Assembly: GCA_002352635.1 (NCBI GenBank)
Contig: DEIT01000097.1
Coordinates: forward strand, 2,837 to 51,472
From: Hyphomicrobiaceae bacterium UBA2767
GTDB taxonomy: Bacteria > Pseudomonadota > Alphaproteobacteria > Rhizobiales > Methyloligellaceae
Reading direction: 5' to 3'
Length of the DNA: 48,636 nucleotides
In this document: positions 45,420 to 48,636 of the stretch, one piece after another
How the letters are laid out: each line of letters starts with the position of its first letter
Numbering within the stretch: the stretch's first letter is position 1
The notes under the pieces: generated by a model
What the model was told of the DNA's origin: nothing
Seen by the model: only the letters and a program-made list of their open reading frames with translations
The model's database searches: none
Translations under genes and position numbers: made by a program

Positions 45420-46778
45420 ATGAGCGAAGCTCACGCCTATGCCCAAACCCTCGGCGAGGAGCAGAGTGTCTGGTTCAAGATATCGCCATTCCTCAGCGCG
45501 GAGAATCCAATGGAGGTTCTGATGCGGATGAGCGAGAGGCGCGGTGGGTGTTTTCCGGTGAAACTGAAATCGGAAAAGATATTTTTTCTGACTGACATCG
45601 AGCATATCCGCCACGTTCTCGTCGACAAGGTCGACAATTACAAAAAATACTTCGAGGGTCTTAAACCGGTCTTCGGCAAGGCCATGATCACGATTGATGG
45701 TTCGCTCTGGCAGAAAATACGCAAACCACAGCAGCCCTTTTTTCATCCAAGTGTCTATGAGGATTACTATCCCCATTTAATGACGGCCGTTAAATCGAAA
45801 ATCTCCGAATGGTCGGACCTGGCTGCAAGCGGCGAGGAAGTTGAAGTTCTGGAACAGACCTGGGGTCTGGCGGCCGACATGGCATGCAGGGCGCTGTTCG
45901 ACCGCGAGATGCCGTTTAATCCTCATGCCGTTTTTGGCGCGGTCAAAGCCTATACGGATCCGGAGAACCACAAGGCGATCCGCGCAAAGAAGGTGAGCGG
46001 CGACGTAAATGAAGTCAGTGATGATGAGGATGCGGTACAGGCCATTTCCGCATGGTTATCGCTTCCGGATGCGGTGACCGGGGCGAAGCCGTTAAGCGAC
46101 AGGGAGCAAACGCTTCTGAAAATGCTGGAGAAAGCGGAAGCTGATACTGAAGCTCCAGAGTTTGATCATCAGCAGGTGCTGGATGAGATAAAACAATATC
46201 TGTGGGCAGGCACGGAGACGACGGCCCTCACATTGGGCTGGATATTCTATCTGTTGTCGCAGCATCCCGAAGTTACCGAAAAGATATGCAGGGAAGGCGA
46301 AGAAGTTTACGGGGATCGGGAGCCGACGTGGGAAGACATCCAGAAACTGACCTATACGCGCGCCGTCATGCTGGAAACCTTGCGGTTATACCCACCGGCC
46401 TGGGCGCTGATGCGCACAGCAGACGAAGAGGACGAAATCGGTGGCCACAAGATCGCGCCGGGCGACAAAGTCGTACTCTCGCCTTACATGGTCCATCACA
46501 ACGCGAAATATTGGGACGATCCGGAAAAATTTGATCCGAGCCGGTTTCTTCCGGGCAGCATCAAAAAACGCGTCAAATACAGCTATCTGCCATTCGGTGC
46601 AGGCAAGCGCTTCTGCCTTGGCGGACAGCTTTCCCAACTCGAAACCGTGCTGGCACTGACGATGCTGTTACGCCGCTTCCGGCTGGAATATGCCGGAGAT
46701 GGCCCGGCGAAATTCGGTGCATCGGTGATGCTGACGCCCAAGGGCGGGTTGCCGTTCAAATTGCACGCGCTTTCCTGA
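45420..46778 (+). CDS. Cytochrome P450
   Basis: A 452-residue soluble P450. I-helix oxygen-activation motif AGTET (263-267), K-helix ExxR (E319-R322, ETLRLYPP), PERF-like FDPSRFLP (371-378) and heme loop FGAGKRFCLGG with ligand Cys399. The C-helix WQKIRKPQQPFFHP is typical of fatty-acid-oxidising families. No N-terminal membrane anchor and no fused reductase. The ATG at 45420 has AAGGAG nine bases upstream. No ferredoxin or ferredoxin reductase gene is in the window; the adjacent CDGSH protein is a possible but unproven electron-transfer partner. Likely oxidises an acyl chain in concert with the neighbours. Confidence 0.95.
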   Translation: MSEAHAYAQTLGEEQSVWFKISPFLSAENPMEVLMRMSERRGGCFPVKLKSEKIFFLTDIEHIRHVLVDKVDNYKKYFEGLKPVFGKAMITIDGSLWQKIRKPQQPFFHPSVYEDYYPHLMTAVKSKISEWSDLAASGEEVEVLEQTWGLAADMACRALFDREMPFNPHAVFGAVKAYTDPENHKAIRAKKVSGDVNEVSDDEDAVQAISAWLSLPDAVTGAKPLSDREQTLLKMLEKAEADTEAPEFDHQQVLDEIKQYLWAGTETTALTLGWIFYLLSQHPEVTEKICREGEEVYGDREPTWEDIQKLTYTRAVMLETLRLYPPAWALMRTADEEDEIGGHKIAPGDKVVLSPYMVHHNAKYWDDPEKFDPSRFLPGSIKKRVKYSYLPFGAGKRFCLGGQLSQLETVLALTMLLRRFRLEYAGDGPAKFGASVMLTPKGGLPFKLHALS

Positions 46779-46872
46779 GAAAGGACAACAGCGGCCATCA
46801 AGCGGTTTTATCCGCAATGGCCACCGCAATTGTTGTCACTGCAATTTTCCCCATCATAGGAAGGATGGACAC

Positions 46873-47115
46873 ATGGCAGAAGAACCTATCCCGGCGCAAC
46901 TAAGCCCCTATCAGGTCGAGACCGAAAAAGGCAAAACCTACAAATGGTGCCGTTGCGGCCGCAGCAAGAACCAGCCCTTCTGCGACGAGTCGCACAAGGG
47001 AACGGGTATCGAGCCCCTCGAATTTGTCGCTGAAAAGGACGAGACGGTCATTTTGTGCGGCTGCAAGGAAACCGGGGATTCTCCCTTTTGCGATGGATCC
47101 CACAATTACCTCTGA
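46873..47115 (+). CDS. CDGSH-type iron-sulfur protein
   Basis: An 80-residue protein with two CDGSH-type zinc-finger-like [2Fe-2S] sites: CRCGRSKNQPFCDESH in the first half and CGCKETGDSPFCDGSH in the second. Each has the 3Cys-1His ligand set. Tandem small CDGSH proteins are known in bacteria; their partners are mostly unknown. The ATG at 46873 has GGAAGGA seven bases upstream. Location between a P450 and a flavin monooxygenase suggests an electron-transfer or redox-sensing role in this pathway. Confidence 0.93.
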   Translation: MAEEPIPAQLSPYQVETEKGKTYKWCRCGRSKNQPFCDESHKGTGIEPLEFVAEKDETVILCGCKETGDSPFCDGSHNYL

Positions 47116-47177
47116 CCCTCTGACGGGACGATTGCGACCGTTAGTACCCCCGTTCCGCCGCAACATGGAGTTATCTC

Positions 47178-48584
47178 ATGGCTAGCAAAAGTTCCGATAA
47201 GCGCTACTGCCTGATTGGCGCGGGAGCCTGTGGCTTGCCGATTATCAAGAATTTCAAGGAACGCGGAATTCCGTTTGATTGCTTTGAAAGCGAGGCGGAC
47301 ATTGGCGGTATCTGGAATCCGGACCATCCTAATCGTGTTTACGAGGCCATGTGCCTGAATACGTCGAAGAGCCTCACCCGCTACAGGGGCTTTCCAATTC
47401 CGGAAGAGTACACACAGTTCATGAGCAGACCGCAGGCGGTGGATTATCTCCATTCCTACGCCCGCCATTTTGGCCTCTATGACACCATCACCTTCAACAC
47501 CACGGTCAAGAAAGTCGCAAAGGATGGAGACAAGTGGCGGGTGACGGTTTGCGGTGAGAAGCGGCCGAGGATTTACGAAGGTCTGGTGGTTACGACCGGG
47601 CATCATTGGGACCCCAAAATGCCCAAATATCCAGGCAAGTTCTCTGGCGAGATTCTGCATTCAATTGACGTGAAGGAACGGGACCAACTGCGCAACAAGA
47701 GGGTTCTCGTTGTTGGTGCCGGCAATACCGGTTGCGATCTCGCCGCTGAGGCCGTTTATCTATCGAAGTCAATCTTGCACTCCATGCGGCGGTCTTACTA
47801 TTTCTTGCCCAAATTCGTTTTCGGGCAGCCGCTTGACCGCCTGCTCGACCACACCCAGCGCTGGCCCTTGCCGCGCAAGTTTCTGCGCTGGCTCTATGGC
47901 CTCGGTTTCTTCGTGCTGGTTGGCCCGCACAAGAAACTCGGATTGCCGGAACCGGACCACAAGATCCTCGAGTCCCATCCCTCGGCCGCCGCTGCTTGGC
48001 TCGTTCAGCAGGCCCAGGGGAGGATCAAGGTGAAGCCCGACATCGATAAACTCAAAGGCAGCAAAGTCTTGTTCAAGGATGGCACCGAGGCTGAGGTTGA
48101 TCTCATAATCTATTGCACCGGATTCCATGCGACGTTTCCATTCATGGACGATAGGTATTTCGTCGACAATGACGGTTCCTCACCGATGTTTCTCAACGCT
48201 TTCCACCGCGAATATGACAACCTTTTTGCTGGAGGGCTGGTTCAACCGGCGGACGGGAGCTTCTGGCAGTTAGCCGATTATCAGGGGCAACTGATCGCCA
48301 GCTTTATTGTCGCCCAGGAACTAGATCCGAAAAAGGCAGCCTGGTTCCACGGGCTGAAGAAAACAGCAAGGCCGGCCACGGACCATGGCGTAACTTACGT
48401 CGACAGCGAACGGCACAAGCTGGAGGTGCAGCACTATCGTTACCGCACTTATATCAAGAAACTTCTCGGCAAATTCGGTCCCCTGTCAGCCGCCAGGTTC
48501 CCTGACCAGTCGACGCAAACGGTGACCAGGCATGGTCGCGCCAGCAAGGTCAAGGACGCATTTGACAGCCCACTGAAAGCGTGA
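47178..48584 (+). CDS. Flavin-containing monooxygenase-like enzyme
   Basis: A 468-residue two-dinucleotide-domain protein. FAD loop GAGACG (14-19) followed by FESEADIGGIW; FMO-type fingerprint FSGEILHSIDV (155-165), close to FxGxxxHxxxY/F; NADPH loop GAGNTG (180-185). A late YCTGFHATFPF is the conserved ATG-type motif. It could oxygenate N, S or carbonyl carbon (Baeyer-Villiger). The ATG at 47178 has GGAG seven bases upstream, 62 bp after the CDGSH gene. Last gene of the visible cluster; further genes may lie to the right. Confidence 0.92.
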   Translation: MASKSSDKRYCLIGAGACGLPIIKNFKERGIPFDCFESEADIGGIWNPDHPNRVYEAMCLNTSKSLTRYRGFPIPEEYTQFMSRPQAVDYLHSYARHFGLYDTITFNTTVKKVAKDGDKWRVTVCGEKRPRIYEGLVVTTGHHWDPKMPKYPGKFSGEILHSIDVKERDQLRNKRVLVVGAGNTGCDLAAEAVYLSKSILHSMRRSYYFLPKFVFGQPLDRLLDHTQRWPLPRKFLRWLYGLGFFVLVGPHKKLGLPEPDHKILESHPSAAAAWLVQQAQGRIKVKPDIDKLKGSKVLFKDGTEAEVDLIIYCTGFHATFPFMDDRYFVDNDGSSPMFLNAFHREYDNLFAGGLVQPADGSFWQLADYQGQLIASFIVAQELDPKKAAWFHGLKKTARPATDHGVTYVDSERHKLEVQHYRYRTYIKKLLGKFGPLSAARFPDQSTQTVTRHGRASKVKDAFDSPLKA

Positions 48585-48591
48585 GCGCTTT
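48576..48591 (+). terminator. Weak hairpin at the end of the monooxygenase gene
   Basis: AAAGCG (48576-48581) pairs with CGCTTT (48586-48591) around a TGAG loop that contains part of the stop codon, followed by only one further T. A weak terminator at best, so transcription may continue rightward. Confidence 0.25.
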
Positions 48592-48636
48592 TGGATGTGG
48601 TAGCCCAGCAAACAGGGCGAGTGAAAAGACTGACCC

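Noticed and set aside
1..48636. Search by eye for exosortase, PEP-CTERM tails, transposases, integrases, tRNA genes and CRISPR arrays
   Set aside because: None seen. Exported proteins here end without a PEP-CTERM-like VPEP plus hydrophobic and basic tail, and no DDE, tyrosine or serine recombinase motif was found.

Overview
The window reads as one large extracellular/surface polysaccharide locus of an alphaproteobacterium (base composition looks mid-50s % GC by eye, not computed; gene families and codon use suggest Hyphomicrobiales or a relative), followed on the right by a decayed junction and a small lipid-oxidation gene cluster. I see no rRNA, tRNA, CRISPR array, transposase or integrase gene.

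Region 1 (1-9.2 kb) holds the export machinery. It has a GT2 glycosyltransferase, a Wzz-type chain-length regulator fused to a BY-kinase, a secreted protein with three ChW repeats, a short OPX/Wza-like export lipoprotein, and, divergently, a 440-residue outer-membrane beta-barrel and a secreted parallel beta-helix protein. Region 2 (9.2-22.5 kb) is mostly minus strand: GT4 glycosyltransferase, Wzx-like flippase, PIG-L deacetylase, a membrane-anchored beta-sandwich protein, a large FG-GAP/VCBS lipoprotein, a Wzy-like polymerase, an unknown secreted protein, a methyltransferase and two GT2 enzymes. Two of these genes have strikingly AT-rich 5' parts, which suggests acquired segments.

Region 3 (22.9-28.6 kb) carries an acyl carrier protein, a GNAT-like acyltransferase, a fold-type III PLP decarboxylase and an AMP-forming ligase. 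This is the trio usually seen in exosortase-linked polysaccharide loci, but no exosortase is present here; a polysaccharide deacetylase follows. Region 4 (29-42.4 kb) makes nucleotide sugars: a complete dTDP-L-rhamnose set (rfbC, rfbD, rfbB, rfbA) plus an internally deleted second rfbB, then rfbF, an SDR/C-methyltransferase fusion, two further C-methyltransferases, and the polyprenyl-phosphate sugar phosphotransferase that starts chain assembly. Together these give a Wzx/Wzy-type pathway: priming transferase, five glycosyltransferases, rhamnose and probably a C-methyl-branched CDP-sugar, amino-acyl or acyl decoration, flipping, polymerisation and export.

Region 5 (42.8-44 kb) is decayed: a frameshifted oxygenase-like pseudogene, a short fragment matching the N-terminus of dusA (a known integration site for genomic islands), imperfect 20-bp repeats on both sides of it, and palindromic repeats. 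Region 6 (44.05-48.6 kb) is a plus-strand cluster of ACP, membrane fatty-acid hydroxylase/sterol desaturase, cytochrome P450, CDGSH iron-sulfur protein and flavin monooxygenase. It looks like a pathway for oxidising a carrier-bound lipid and is the best candidate here for an undescribed system. All functions are inferred from motifs read by eye; no database search was possible.
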